Part shown: positions 38,715 to 52,049 of the stretch, piece after piece
How positions within the stretch are numbered: the first letter of the stretch is position 1
Layout: each line of letters starts with the position of its first letter
Origin: Torreya grandis
Lineage: Eukaryota > Streptophyta > Pinopsida > Cupressales > Taxaceae
NCBI GenBank assembly: GCA_037957365.1
Contig: JARHVA010007801.1
Coordinates: forward strand, 1-64,000
Reading direction: 5' to 3'
DNA: 64,000 nt
Position numbers and translations under genes: made by a program
Notes under the pieces: model-generated
The model's input: only the letters and a program-made list of their open reading frames with translations
Told to the model about the DNA's origin: nothing
Databases searched by the model: none

Positions 38715-39055
38715 ATCTTACATATTGAGCCTTATTACATCATTCATTAGTCTTATTGCTTTATAGTCTTATCAAGAGTCTTATTGCATCATGTATTAGA
38801 TATTTATGCATCATATTTGGGATTTATGCATCATATTGATCCTTATTTCATCATATGATAGCCTAGTTACATCATATGATAGCCTAAATTCATCATATTG
38901 GAGATTTATTACATCATATGATAGTCTTATTACATCATATTAAGCCTTATTACATGATATGATAGCATTATTGCAACATATGATAGTCTTATTGCATCAT
39001 ATTATGGATTTATGCATCATATAATAGTCTTATTCAATGTTATTTCATCATATTA
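38715..39055. repeat. ~20 bp tandem repeat (TATTACATCATATGATAGTC type)
   Basis: About fifteen degenerate units of 'ttattgcatcatatgatagtc' with lengths of roughly 16-22 bp fill this interval. Every unit keeps 'atcat' or 'catcata'. It is AT-rich, noncoding and minisatellite-like. Confidence 0.85.
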
Positions 39056-39383
39056 TAATGGAAAAAAATGCGTGAATATGAGCCTTTTTTCTTGTTTGTA
39101 TAGCATATTCATATACTTCAAGGAATGCACATGCATTATAGGAACACATATGTGTTATAGAAACATGTAGACATTAATATAATGCCTAAAAAATCCTTGA
39201 AGTACAAAAAAACTCACTTTCCAAAGTCTATTTTTATCTATAATTGAGATTGTTGTCCCCATAGACATTCCCTATGTACTCTACGTACTTTCTTAGTTGT
39301 ATGTTTTTTTTGGAGCCCACACTGGAAGTCTTTTCTTGGTTGATTTTGTCAAAATGTGATCCTATTCACATTGAATGAGGAGG

Positions 39384-42300
39384 AATAATTTGAATAACAA
39401 AACATCAGAGTAATTAGAAGAGTTGAGAGAAAAAAACAAGGTACGAATACAAGCAATTCATTCTAGACAAGGTACAAACACTAACCCTAATGAGCCAAAT
39501 ACCTTAGATAATGAGGAAATTGAAAAAAATAAATTAAATAATGATTAATTTTATAATAATTAATTTAATTATGATTAAATTTAAAATAATGAATTTAATT
39601 ATGATGAAATTGGCAATATAAAATTAGATAATGTTGGAAATTCACATTCAAAGTTTAATTTTTTTGATAATGTTGATGAAGAGCCTATGCATGATAATTT
39701 ACCCACAAAAAATTAAGAAAATTTAATGGAATAAAGTAATGATGAAATTAAAAATGAATAAAAATTTATGGAAACACATAATGAAGAAACAAACAACAAA
39801 GAAAATTTCATGGAAACATATAATGATTTTGAAACACCCTCTGAAAGGATTCCACCAATAACAACACCTCCAAGAATTGTGCATAGAAAATATAAGTACT
39901 TAATTAAATTTGATGAAAATATTTTGAAATTAATGCATAAAAATATGTCTAATTTCCATTCAAGAAGATTGGTTTAATAAATTGGGGATAATTTCTTTCA
40001 TAGATTGAAGTATGATAGTCAAAGATGTCAATTATTTGTTTCATTGATGAAATTGCTTAAGATGAGACCCATAATATACACATTAGGACTAAGAACATAT
40101 AACATGGATAATGGAAATGATGAAATTATTGAAAATTTATATGATGAATATCATATTGTAGGCCTAAAATCATGCAACAAAGATTCTAATGCTCCCTGAT
40201 GTATAATGACAACTTGTGCAATAAGTGCTGAAATAGGGAAAAAATGATTGATTTCAAAATTAAGTCAAAAACTTGATATAAATATAAAAACATTAATAAA
40301 AGTAATTAAAAGATGTGAAATACTTAATGAACCCAATACAAAAGAGCTCTAGGCATTCTCTATTAGAATTCCACAAAAGGACAAGGCTATAGTTGATGTT
40401 TTGAAAGAGTTACTTGCACAATTTTGGAAAGATAACATAAGAGTTTTGCCTAGTGCAAGAGATGTAGTGAAAAGAAGAGTTGGTTCTTGTAATCATGAAT
40501 TACATCTGAAACATTTCTTGGATATGACTCAAACACAATTGTACTCCAAGTTTTTGGAAAAACATCCACAAATTTCTATTAGTCAAAATTTTTTTAAGAT
40601 GGACAAACTTTTTTATGTAAAAATAAATCTCACACACACCACTTGTTATTGTAGGCAACATGTTGAGTTTTCAATGCACTATGATCTTTTTCACCATATT
40701 CATTGTACTTTGCATATTACTAACATTTTGCAGTGGTGTGGCATAGAAGTTCTACCAAAATTAGCTAGGGAATTTATGTTAAATATTTTTTGTGAAAGAC
40801 CAGATGGATAGTTCTTTTATATGAAATCATGTTTGGATGGAAATTGCAACATTTTCTGTAGATTGCCAAAATTGAAAAAAAGTATCCATGAAGAGTGGAC
40901 AAGTGTAATTGGATAGGAATCAATTTTTTTAGCAAATACAAATATGTGACTTATAAAGTAAAATATGGCAAAGAATCTAAAAGTTGTGATCTTGTTATGA
41001 AAGAGATACCTACTTTAGAATTTATGGTTGAATTCATGGAGAAAATTATTTGAGTATGCAAGGCACACACATAGGGATAAATGGTTGGATGAACATTTAA
41101 ACTAAGAAAGGACACATTAAAACTTGATTATATTGTTTTAGTAGTCAACTTTGCATGAAATTACACATTCAAATCACAAATGGAAGTTCAATCATAATAT
41201 TACAACTCAACAAATATTTCCATATTCATGCATATAGCATTCATGCATGCACTTGATAGTATAGAGGAACATGAAAAAATATTAATGGAGTGCCATTTTT
41301 CTATCAATGATGACCAATTATATTGTACAGAGTATATGCAAGGTTGTTTTGATAAGTTCTAGGGATAGTTGACTTAGATGAAAATTAATTTAAAATGGCA
41401 TTATATTTGGTCAGATAATTGCACATCATAATTCAGGAATGCATGGATGTTTTATTTGTTGATCAAGACACACATTACCAATGGTGTATAACATATTTAG
41501 AGTTTCACTAAGGCTAGCCATAGAAAAGGAGAACATGATGGTGCTGTAGCATGTATAAATAAAGGCCATTACAAGGGAGGAGTTAAAATATGACAATGTT
41601 GCTAATTTTATTGATGCAAAAACTATGGTTGACTGGTGTAATGAGAAAATATGTCATAGTGGTTAAGAAAATTTTATTGTTCATAGACATTTTTGGTTAA
41701 TAGAGGAAAAAGACTTGGCAAACTATGAAGATTATATGACTCTAACAGGTTCACATGAGCTCCACTCATTTCATAGCTCAAATATAGGTTCTTAGACTAT
41801 TCACACGTGACACTTTGCATGATTTTTTTTCATGCATGGACTTTTTTTGGAATGAGTATGAGTCACAAGAGTAGATGGATGACTGGAGTTCCAAACCTCT
41901 AATTCTAATCAACACATATTAGGTTCGACCAGTATTGTAACTTACTGACATGACATCCTCACATGACTTTAACCATATATTTGATCTAGTACAGCCAGGT
42001 AGAAGATTAATCTTTATGCACTATTTATTCTCATAATATATCTTCATAATGTCATTAAAAATTGTTTTTTATGATATAGGCCATATTTTTGTAGTTATTG
42101 AAAATGAGGACAATAAAGAGGGAACCTATTACTATTTATGTTAGTGTGTAAATGGAAACAAATAATACACTTCCCCAGTTGTAGATGGAGAAAAAATTGA
42201 TTATCCCACTAGATCTGTGGTAGTCACTAGAGATTGGATTTGATGATATCCTATGAAAAATTCAAATTAATGATTGTTTGAAGACTTTAAAATTCATAAG

Positions 42301-42490
42301 AGGATTCTACACTATTCAAATTTGGTTCTTGAAATGAATATTTAATTGTAAAAATATCATGGGAATCTAAGAAACAAGAATCCTTGAAAATTTTATGAGT
42401 CAGACCATAAAGCTATTCTTTATAATATCAAGATTAGAGTAGATCCAAGTGGTTCATTAGATTGAAATGCACAAGTATGTTGACTTTTAA
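39384..42490 (+). pseudogene. decayed DDE-like transposase gene of an unnamed family
   Basis: Collinear fragments of one large protein, broken by stops and frameshifts. (1) 39384-39970: a charged N-terminus beginning MRRNNLNNK. (2) 40005-40199: MKYDSQRCQLF. (3) 40401-40811: the longest open piece, 136 codons, with a Cys/His-rich part (TTCYCRQHVEFSMHYDLF). It is followed past a stop by CLDGNCNIFC, a likely zinc-binding module. (4) ~41140: LVVNFA-NYTFKSQMEVQS. (5) ~41395: HYIWSDNCTS-FRNAWMF. (6) ~41520: HRKGEHDGAVACI. (7) ~41610: DAKTMVDWCNEKICHSG and RHFWLIEEKD. (8) ~42075: HIFVVIENEDNKEGTYYYL, later DPSGSLD. Segments 4-6 place acidic residues as an RNase H-fold DDE nuclease would. From memory, similar proteins are common in non-flowering plant and some animal genomes, but I cannot name the family. 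Non-functional here. Confidence 0.6.
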
Positions 42491-42753
42491 AATGTATATG
42501 TAATCAATATTAGCAATTTTTTTTGATTTTTTAGGTAGTACATGCATAAATTTCATCTTTAATTACTTACTAACATTTTTGTGTAGGTTAGTGTTGCCAA
42601 ATTAGCTTCCACCTTCATGTGGTTGGCACCATTAGTAAAGAATTTAATATTATTGAAGCTAAGAGAAACTTTCTAAAAGTACTTAGTGTTTCTACACTCC
42701 TAAAAAATTACTCATGACAAGTTTATTTATCCTTATAGCCTTCCAAACACATT

Positions 42754-44080
42754 TGCTGTCAGTGTTTTTGTGCTTTAGAATAGTAGTGAAAATGCCCTTA
42801 TGGGTGGAAGTATGTGTCATAGTTATTGGAATATGTGTAATTTTCATGTATATATATGCATTTGAAGTAGTGGATTTGCACTTTCTGGTCTTGGAGGCAA
42901 AGTTTCTAGTTGAAGGTCAAGAATTTATCTCTTCACTACCAAAAATTTACATTTTAAGACCCTTTACTACAAATTCTACCATAGATTAATCTTAGACATG
43001 ATTTAGAACAGATTTAGGATGCAATTAGAGGACTTTCCCATGCACATTATGGATCTTATGGTTCCTCCATATGACTTATAATTTTGGTTTTTATGCATGA
43101 TTTAAGTTAGGCTAAAAATTAGCATTTTTTTTATTGGGAAGGGCATTCTTGATCCCAAAATGGGTGGTGGGTTTGTCATCCAGGCTAGATGGGAGGCCAA
43201 GAACCTGGTCCTAAACATTATTCACCGCATAAAACATGTTGGAAATGCAATTTTTCAGCTAACAAGCATCAAAAATAGAGTTCTTGGATCGTAGCTTCAA
43301 CTTTAACAATATTTTTTGTAAGTGTTTTTGTGCTATGAAATAGTAGTGAAAATGCACTTGTGGGTGGAAGTGGGTGTCAAAATTGTTGAAACATGTTTAA
43401 TTTGAAACTAGTTGGAGGTCAAGAGGTTGTCTCTTCACTGCCAAAAAGTTGTATTTTAGGACCCTTTACTGTAAATTCTACCATGAATTGCTCTTATAGG
43501 TGATTCAAACTAGATTAAAGGTGTAATTAGAGGAAATTTACATTCACATTAAGGATCTTATAGTTCATCCATATGTCTTATAGTTTTGGTTTTATGCATG
43601 CTTGAAGTTAGGCTAAAAATTAACATCTTTCTTGTATTGGGAAGGGCATTCTTGACCCCAGAATGGGTGGTAGGGTTGTCATTTGGGCCAGATGGGAGGT
43701 GAATAAACTATTAATATATGATATTTTCCACTTTATATGTGTTTTTAGTTCCATTTTAAGCCAACAAACACTAAAATTATAGTTCTTGGACCAACTTCAA
43801 CTTTGACAATATTTGTTGTTAGTGTTTCCATGCTTCAGAATAGTAGTGAAAATGCACTTGTGGGTGGAAGTGGGTGTCAAGTTTGTTGGAACATGTATAA
43901 TTTGATTATATGGATGTTTTCAAAGTAGTGTATTTACACCTTCTAGTCCTAGAGGCAAATTTTCTAGTTGGAGATCAAGAAGTTGTCTCTTCACTGCCAA
44001 TTATTTGCATTTTAGGACCCTTTATTACAATTTTTGCCACATATTGCTCTTAAGGGTGATTTATAATAGGATAAATAAGT
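42754..44080. repeat. three ~500-560 bp direct tandem units
   Basis: The anchor 'agtgttt..gtgct' recurs at 42761, 43321 and 43821. It is followed in each unit by 'aatagtagtgaaaatgc', 'gggtggaagt', 'gtctcttcactgcc' and 'ttaggaccctttac'. Unit 1 is 560 bp. Unit 2 lacks ~60 bp around 'gaagtagtggatttgcac' and is 500 bp. Unit 3 ends at about 44080. Units 1 and 2 also share 'gggaagggcattcttga'. Noncoding; the array begins ~270 bp past the transposase relic and may be its 3' noncoding part or an unrelated satellite. Confidence 0.85.
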
Positions 44081-46419
44081 TACATAAAATAATTATCTAC
44101 TACAAAAACTTCATATACAACCATATATGAAAATATAAAAATATCATATTAAATATGATTAAGCTCCACTATCTTCATCAGCGGTCACCCCATTATTGAA
44201 ATAAGGTTTTTCTCTATCCTAATTCATTTCCTTATTTAGGTTTTCATTCCACTTTTTTCATTTGAAATAATTAGTAGTAGGGTTTGGAAAGAGGTTATCC
44301 CTAAACATTCTATGTACTCTTCTTCTATTCATCATTTGTATAAAGTCTCATTCTCAATAAAGGTTATTTTTATACCCATCATATATTTATTGGAATGGTT
44401 GAGTTGTTGGGTACCTTAGCTAAAGTGCACATGATATTTACCTATTATTTAAATTTTTTAAACATATGACATAAACTTTTCTAAGAATGATAGTATTCCA
44501 AATTCACTTTTTACAGTGAGATATTTATTAAAAGTCTCCTAAGCTGTACTTATCAACACTTCAATTGCATCCTCTATTCAAATATCCATGGCCTATTCAT
44601 ACATTATTATTATTTTTTAAATATGAATAAATAATAAACTAAATGAGTATGGTTAGAGACATGTCATACATTATTATCCACCCTAGTTTGTTTTCACTAT
44701 CACTCACCAAAACTTATAATTCACCCTCATCTACATCCCTTGATCCTCCATATCCATGCCCTATGATTAAAATTAAAAATAAATTTGATTTATAAACCCT
44801 AATAGATAGTAATAAAATGGTGTATAGGTTGAGACATATCTTACATCATTATCCACATAGGTTTGTTATTGTTGTTGTCCACAAGTAATTCTTGTTGAAC
44901 CTCATTTGGATCTCATTATCTATTATGCATGCTTTACTTATCCAAAACAAACTAGCCATTTTAGACTACCAAAAATAATAAATAAATAAAATATAAGTAG
45001 ATGTAAACTTTAAATTAGAATCTATATCACTATTGTTGGTAGGGTCTCTCACACCATCCCTTGCATTCTAAATGCATAAATATTGTCTCTAGTTTTTACT
45101 ATTCCTAGGTGTCTAGATTTTGTCTTATTTAATAAGTTATCCATTCCTATAGGAATAGGAAAGCTTAGTTTTTAGAATGTGAAATGAAAAACCTTCTTGG
45201 ATTATTTATTGTAGTGTTTTCTCTCTTCATTTATTGAATTGTGAAATATAATTTTATTTCCATTCTACATCTATCCTAACGTTAGTATCAAAGATTGGAT
45301 TAATTTTATCATGTTTATTTTTTATCCTTCATTCTAACCATACAACCTATAAGTTATTTTTTGAAGAATTTGTATGACTATTTTGGTTGTGAACCAACAT
45401 CAGGGAGGTGTTTTATCCTAAAGGGAAATTCTCAAATTTTTTTGTAAAGTTTATGGACCTATGTATCACCTATTTTAGTAGATTTTTTATTTCATTTAGA
45501 GACATTTCAGATTTGTGACCTACATTTTTTAGTGGGAAATTGGCATTTTAACATTTATAGAGGTGTTTTGATCATTTATAGTGATATTGTGGGATGTTTT
45601 TGGTAATAAAATCTTTGATAGACATGCATTTATCACTTTATCTCTTGGAGCTGAGCGTGGAGAAAACAAAACAATATTATTTATCCTACATGGGGCTTTT
45701 TACATAATTATGTATGTACTAATATTATAGTCTTCATAGATTACTATGTAGGTCAATAGTATACCTTGGAGGAGTTAGTAAATTTATGTGTCTTATTTAT
45801 TTCTCATTTCCAATATTGGAAATTGAACATAAAACAAATTGGAGGAGAGAGGTAAAAGTAGAATTTCATTTTGTCTTTTAAATGCTATTTTTAAAATTTG
45901 AAAACATTTAGATTTAAAATAATTTGAAGCATTATTTCATTTGAAAATGCTACTCTAAGTAAATATGGCAAAAAATAACCAAATTTTGTAAATTCAAGGA
46001 TAAATAAGGATAATTACTTTTTTACCCATTTACTTTTGTCAAAAAACATAAATTAAAAAATGAAGAGAAATCAAGTATACTTATGTGTGATATTTTCTTG
46101 TTAAGCTAGTGTTAATGATAGGGTGATCCATTTTCACATGCCACCTATGCACCACATACCACTCTACTCTCAACTCTTAAAGCCTCACTACTAAGTATAT
46201 AGAAATGAATAACTTCTTCCACATACCCAAAATTATATAGGAAGGGTAGGTATATAGAGAGGTTTAGTTTATTGGTTTGGTGGTATGTAGAAAAGGGGAC
46301 CATTTTAGAGTGATACAGAACCAATTCAAATTAAACACAAAACTTAAAACTATAAACACAAACTAAAAACTCGAAACTAAAAACCATTCATTCAATCAAA
46401 TCTATCATTGGCACAACAT
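44081..46419. other. AT-rich DNA, no gene seen
   Basis: On the minus strand at about 44150-44600, broken frames give protein-like bits such as MNRRRVHRMFRDNLFPNP and FNNGVTADEDSGA, but no family was assigned. The rest (44.6-46.4 kb) shows nothing recognisable. Confidence 0.4.
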
Positions 46420-46815
46420 TGATCAACAAAGACAACTAGTTAGAATGGTCTTAGTAAATAGAGATCACACTAATTTTAAATGATATGTGGTTTAATATTT
46501 GTGATGGGGAAAAACAATTGGTTGATCCAACATGGAATGCAAAAGATATTTAGACATAGAAGAAAAAACTAGAAAACATTAGCTTTGATGAGAGATTAAG
46601 TCAATGGAGATGTGTTTCATCATATTTAGGGGTGCAATACACCATGGAAATTATTTCAAAAATTGAAAGAACTATATGATTCCCACTTAGAGTTATAATT
46701 CACTCAATTTCAGTTAAAGTTGTTCAACCTTGAGTTGAAATATTATGATGGGATGAGATTGGCTTCAGAGATATGTGCCATTAACCATGATTTAGATGCA
46801 ACAGGTGTCAAAATA

Positions 46816-46866
<51 letters not shown>

Positions 46867-49327
46867 CCAAAATAATAAAATTCCTTCTTCCCAACTATTC
46901 AACCTATTTAGAGTCTCTAAAAGAAAGCAATCAGTTGAAGACTCTCACATTTGATCAATTGGTTGAGAATATGGAAGAAATAGAAAAGGTTGTTTGAAGA
47001 AAAATTGAGTCCACAACAAGAGAAAGTGTGTGTTATGTTAAACCAGATTATTTCAAACCATACAACAAGGTTGTCTTCTAAAAATTAAGGAAATAATAAG
47101 TACAAGGAAAAAGGTGACAAAATTGAAAATTGAGGTGGTTAAAAAAAGAATGTTAAACAAAATATCTACTCTGAACGGTGTGATAAAATAGGAATTCATG
47201 AGACTCACAAATGTATAACTCCATGGAAGAAAATTGAAGCATAATATAAGTTAAATAGGAAAAATCAAAGAAAAAAAGAGTTAAAATCTACCTAATTCAC
47301 CAGTGAATGCATGTTTTCTAGTATAGATGATGAAGCAAATATTGTCTCAGTTAATTATTCATGGTTTGATGCTTGGGTTCTTAATACTAGTGCCCTTATA
47401 CATATGAATTTACAAAAAGACTTATTTGAGGAATTTAGTGAATAATTTAGTGGTTCGGTATAACTTATAGATAAACTAGGTATACAATATATAGAAGAGG
47501 TATACTAAGACTCAAGTGTTTAGGGATTCCATTTTTCAAACTCAAAAATGTTTTCTACCTTACTCAATTGAAAAAAAACTTGTCCCTAATGCTCATAAGG
47601 AAACAAAACCATTCCATTTTGTTGGATAATGGTGATTTCAAAATTAGGAGAAAAATGACAATTTAGTCATCTTGACTAGATATAAGCAAGGGAAACTACT
47701 CAAACTCATGGGTGAGCCATCAAATTCAAAGAATTATGATCATCTTGGGGAAGACAAAATGTCCCAAAACATGTTGTGGCATGCTAGATTTGGGCACACT
47801 CGCTTTAATAACATTCATGTATTGTTAAATAATATTGTCATTGGCATCCATGCATTACCCATAAAATAATATGAAAAGTGTGAAGCCAACATCTTGGCTA
47901 AACATGTAAGTGAACTATTCCAAAAGTCATAGTGGAAAGCTAATAATAAGTAATAATTGATTTTATGACTTGTATTCTCTTACAATCCTCTGTGTTGGCG
48001 GTCATAAGTACTTCACGTTATTAATTAATCACAACAATAGGATGAATTGGATATATTTTTTGAATTAAAAATTAGAAGCCTTTGAGACTTTCCAAAAGAT
48101 TCTAACCATGATTAAAAATGAAGATCAAACCTATATCAAGACACTGAAGATAGATATTGGTGGTGAATACACTTCAAATAAGTTTGAATCTTATTATTTA
48201 GAAAATTGGGATAAAACACCATCTCATATCTCATCATAATTTATAATAGAATGGATTTCTAGAAAGGATGAAAAAAATTGTGATGAATATGGTTCATTCT
48301 ATGTTTTGATACAAAGCGGTGAATCTACACTTTTGGGCTGAAATAGCTAATAAAACATTATATCTTCACAATAGGTCACCATCAACAATGTTTGAATCCA
48401 AAACTCTATATGAGATGTGGTGTGGTCATCTTACTTTAGTGCAACATCTTTATATTCTTGGATCCACTTGTTAGGCATTGATTCCAAAGGATAAGATAAA
48501 TAAGTTAGACCATAGGAGTCAAATGCATCTCCTTAGGATATATGAATCTTCCAAGGCATTCAAGCTATATGATGAGAAAAATAAGAAGTTTCTTGTCATA
48601 AGATAAGTTTTATTTTTTGAGACTAAAAAGGAAAAAGAGCACATTTATTGACAATTGAGTCGACTTAAAAAGTATGAAAAGTTTGATGTCTACATAGAGT
48701 GTGATTTGGATGTTCCAAACAATGAGTGGGGGACACACTGTTGGGAATCTATTGATTTTATATTATCTCCTATACATGAGATTGAAACTCCTAAAGGAGA
48801 GAGTGAAAATTCATTAGATAATGAATAGGGGCCACTAGAATAGAGAGAAAAACTAATGGAACTTCATAAGATGAACTTGAATAAATTAAAAATAAAATTT
48901 AAAAACTCACCTTGAATGATTCTCCAAAAGAAGAACTCAATAATGCATTTGATTCAGAACCAATATCATTCAAATAAGATGCAAACCTTGAATATTGGAG
49001 ACAAGAAATGAAAGATGAGTATAGTGCATTGGTGAAAAATGGGACTTATAAATAGGTTGATCTTCCATATAGATACAAACTAATTGGCTATAAATGGGTC
49101 TACACAACAAATACAAGGATGATGGCTCACTTGACAAGCATAAAGCAAGGATTGTCACAAAAAGATGTGTTCAAAAAGAAGGAATTGACTACAATAAAAC
49201 CTTATCACTTACAAAAAAATGGACTACCATTCAAACCATGTTAGCTATGGAAGCTCATAATGGATTTAAAGTTAACCAAATGGATGTCAAAAATACATTC
49301 GTAAATAGTGACCTCAAAGGTAAGTGC
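46420..49327 (+). pseudogene. decayed Ty1/copia polyprotein, 3' truncated in RT
   Basis: Collinear copia domains, all broken. Gag (about 46420-46990) contains WNAKDI and a region interrupted by an (AC)n tract. The protease site near 47390 reads VLNTSALIHM where an active enzyme has LD[ST]GA, so the catalytic Asp is lost. GAG-pre-integrase at 47672-47869 has LWHARFGHTRFNN. Integrase pieces (about 48040-48600) include IDIGGEYTSNKFES, ANKTLYLHNRSPSTMFESK and YDEKNKKF. RT (about 48960-49320) includes EYWRQEMKDEYSALVKNGTY, then a frame from 49094 with DDGSLDKHKARIVTKRCVQK and NQMDVKNTFVNSDLKG. Sequence then switches abruptly to an unrelated repeat block, so the RT palm motifs and RNase H are missing. 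No LTRs were found. Confidence 0.88.
46817..46863. repeat. (AC)n microsatellite inside the copia gag relic
   Basis: About 23 AC dinucleotides directly after 'caaaatag'. It splits the gag relic and must have expanded after the element lost function. Confidence 0.95.
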
Positions 49328-49510
49328 ACAAAATTGGGGGACAAAAAAGGGCCTTCTCGTGGACATGATTTTTATGAAATTTCAAAAATTTGAACTTATG
49401 TAGATAATTTGAAGATGGTATTAAAACATGAATTGTATCATTTCAAGTCTAGTTTTTAAAGAACTATTTTTTTTAAATAAGGTTAAGTATAAATAGGTCA
49501 AACTATTGAC
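49328..49510. repeat. interspersed repeat block, copy 2, truncating the copia relic
   Basis: Matches 27027-27215 in the same orientation. Its left edge abuts the copia RT reading frame after ...NSDLKG, so the junction marks an insertion or recombination breakpoint. On the minus strand the block retains the start MSTRRPFFVPQF, which also opens the frame at 26777-27064. Confidence 0.85.
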
Positions 49511-52049
49511 CACGTTTGACTTTTAGGTTAAATTTGGACCCCTATAGGTTAAAAAACATGGGTTTTTAGATGTTATATGGGTATAAATCTTTGTCATAGG
49601 ATATATTATGGCTCAATTAATGTTATCTAATGTATTTATAGCCTTAGTCATGTTTTCATTAGTATATTTATCATTTTGGGTCAATTTAGTGGGTTTTAAG
49701 AGTCATAAAAGAAAGTAGAATGGTTCCTAAGGTGCACAGGTGTCCTATTTTCCTTGAAAATGTCCAAGAGATTAGTTTAACTATCAGGTATGTTAGTTAC
49801 ATTAAAATATTATAGGTTGTCTAACTGAAATCCAAGAAACCAATTGAAAAAGGAAGAAAATGGCACTTGTACAACCCATGGGGAAGTGTGACACATGGGA
49901 AAATATCATGGAAGGCATTTACACATTCTTAACATTAATATTCATGTTTGGTTTTATTTTTAAGTTCCATTTTAAATCTAAAACCATTCTACTCTTTTCT
50001 TGCTATTAGACATACAGAAGTGACCTATAGGTTTATGCTTAGTACATACAGCTTAGGAGATTTTAGGAAAAATGCCTTTGGGAGGTGATATTATAATTAA
50101 AGACCTAAATTTAAATATAAATAGTGTAAGGATTCATCAACTATGATTTATGAATCATCTTTTTGAAGTTGACTATACTTTTATACTAGTTATTTCATGC
50201 ACCTTTTAGGTTTTGCTCGATTCTAGTCAAATCAGTATGAACTAGTTAGTGATGTTGACTCCAAAGGATGTTGGTTATCTTATTAGATTATATCCATTCT
50301 TATTTTAATGTTTCATAATTTTTTTGTGATCAAGCTAGTCCATGTTGTAGGAAGGTGTCACCACTTTGAAGTTTCAGTCAATTCTACCTTATTCCAAAAT
50401 GTTGGTCTTCTTCAGAGGTTTCATGTGAGTTGAATATGGTGTTAAATATGTATTTAGATAATATTATCACCTCTTCACATGTTTAGTTCCATCATATCAT
50501 TATTTGGGCAAATTCCCATCTTGTCATTCCCCATTGCCAAATCTTTACCCAATTCCATTTACAGTCACCTATATAAGCTTTTTTATCCTATCCATGGAGT
50601 TTAAATCAAAGTGTGCTAGTTATAAAAGACATAAATAGATTATGAAATTCCACTTGGGTGTTTAGGATGAGTAAAATGTTGGTGACAAGCTCATTCACGA
50701 TGTTAAAATAGTCATGAGATGCCTATGATTGTTCTATTCCATGTATATGCAAGTTATTTTCACATTGAAAGAAATGTTTGAATCTTGTATCAAGATGTAC
50801 TTCTTGTCAATCATGGATTTGGAAGGTTTAAAATGTGTTTTAGCTACCCATGAGGCCTTTTATCCACCTTGTTTCTCTATTCCACACTGTCCACATTTAA
50901 CTCATTTTTACGTACATGCATCTCATGATGATGTTATCATAGCCTTGGTATTAGTTTCAATCCTTTTAAGATATGAAAATTTAATATGAGGGTATTGAGG
51001 GAGGCCTTGGACCATTGAAATTAAATTAAAATGTATATAGCTCATTCCATGACAACTAGAGAAGCTTTACTACTTGTGTTTGAGAATGTTCATCTACAAG
51101 TGTATCAATAGAGCTTTGAGAATTCTTTTATGGAGAATTGAAACATGAAAGAAGCCACATTTTGGATTCTAACATGTCACTTAACCCTTGCAGACTAGTT
51201 TGAAGTTTAAATGAGGCAAAAGGAAGATGTAGACTACTATGATGAATCAAAGACTAAATTCTAAGAATCTTTCCCTAAAATGTCAAAATAGTGCTCCAGG
51301 GGGGTTTTGTGAACCCCTCACAACAAGTTTGCCAAGGATTTGAAAGCCTGTAAGGAGATAAGTCTTGTATCCCCTAGCATAGGAAAGATCTATTCCAAGA
51401 ATAGAGGTAAAATAGTAAGTGGAAAGATGTTGTTTGAGGCCTCAAATATGTTTCCAAAAACACTAAAATACTCCATTAATGTCTACAGGTCTAAAGTTGT
51501 AATTGGCCTTTTGACACAAAGGAGAAATAATGAATACTGCCTCATTACTAAGATGTTTCAATTGGTTTGATGACACACAAAAAGAATTAAGGTTATCAAA
51601 AGAATATTGAGACATGGTCTTGTAGGCTCTATGACCACCTACATGTGTCCTTTTAATAGGAAATACACACCTATAGTAGGGGTGTCTCAGTCTAAGAAAG
51701 AAAAGACTCAGTTAGCAGTCTAAAGAAAACATATAGTGAGTACACTATATAATAAGTTGTAAAATGGTTCCCATGGCTCTAAAGGAGGTCTATAAGCATC
51801 ATGACCAAGTCTAAAGAGCTAGATGCACCTACAAGCAAGGTCTAAAGGGGAAGAGTAGCTCAATCAAATCAGTGACCCTAAATTGATGCCTAAGTGATGT
51901 CTTAAGATGTTTAAAGAATATCACTAGTTCAAAATTACACTTTTTGACCTAGAGGGATTCAATTAGGACTTATAAACATCATAGATGAGCTCAGTTGAAG
52001 CCCAATACCCACCTACAATAGGGTGTCTTAGTCAATAGGCATTGGAGGA
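49511..52049. other. old unidentified DNA interrupted by the copia element
   Basis: Frames at 50729-50989 (86 codons) and 51340-51570 (76 codons) have no known domain. From 51.6 to 52.05 kb, 'cacctacaa..ggtgtct'-type phrases recur loosely, and a similar 'cacctataacaagg' phrase appears at 56.93 kb on the other side of the copia element. This suggests the element inserted into an older repeat. Confidence 0.4.

Noticed and set aside
44150..44600. Minus-strand protein-like fragments (RRRVHRMFRDNLFPNP) considered as a PIF/Harbinger relic
   Set aside because: No catalytic motif or collinear domain order could be shown, so no family was assigned.
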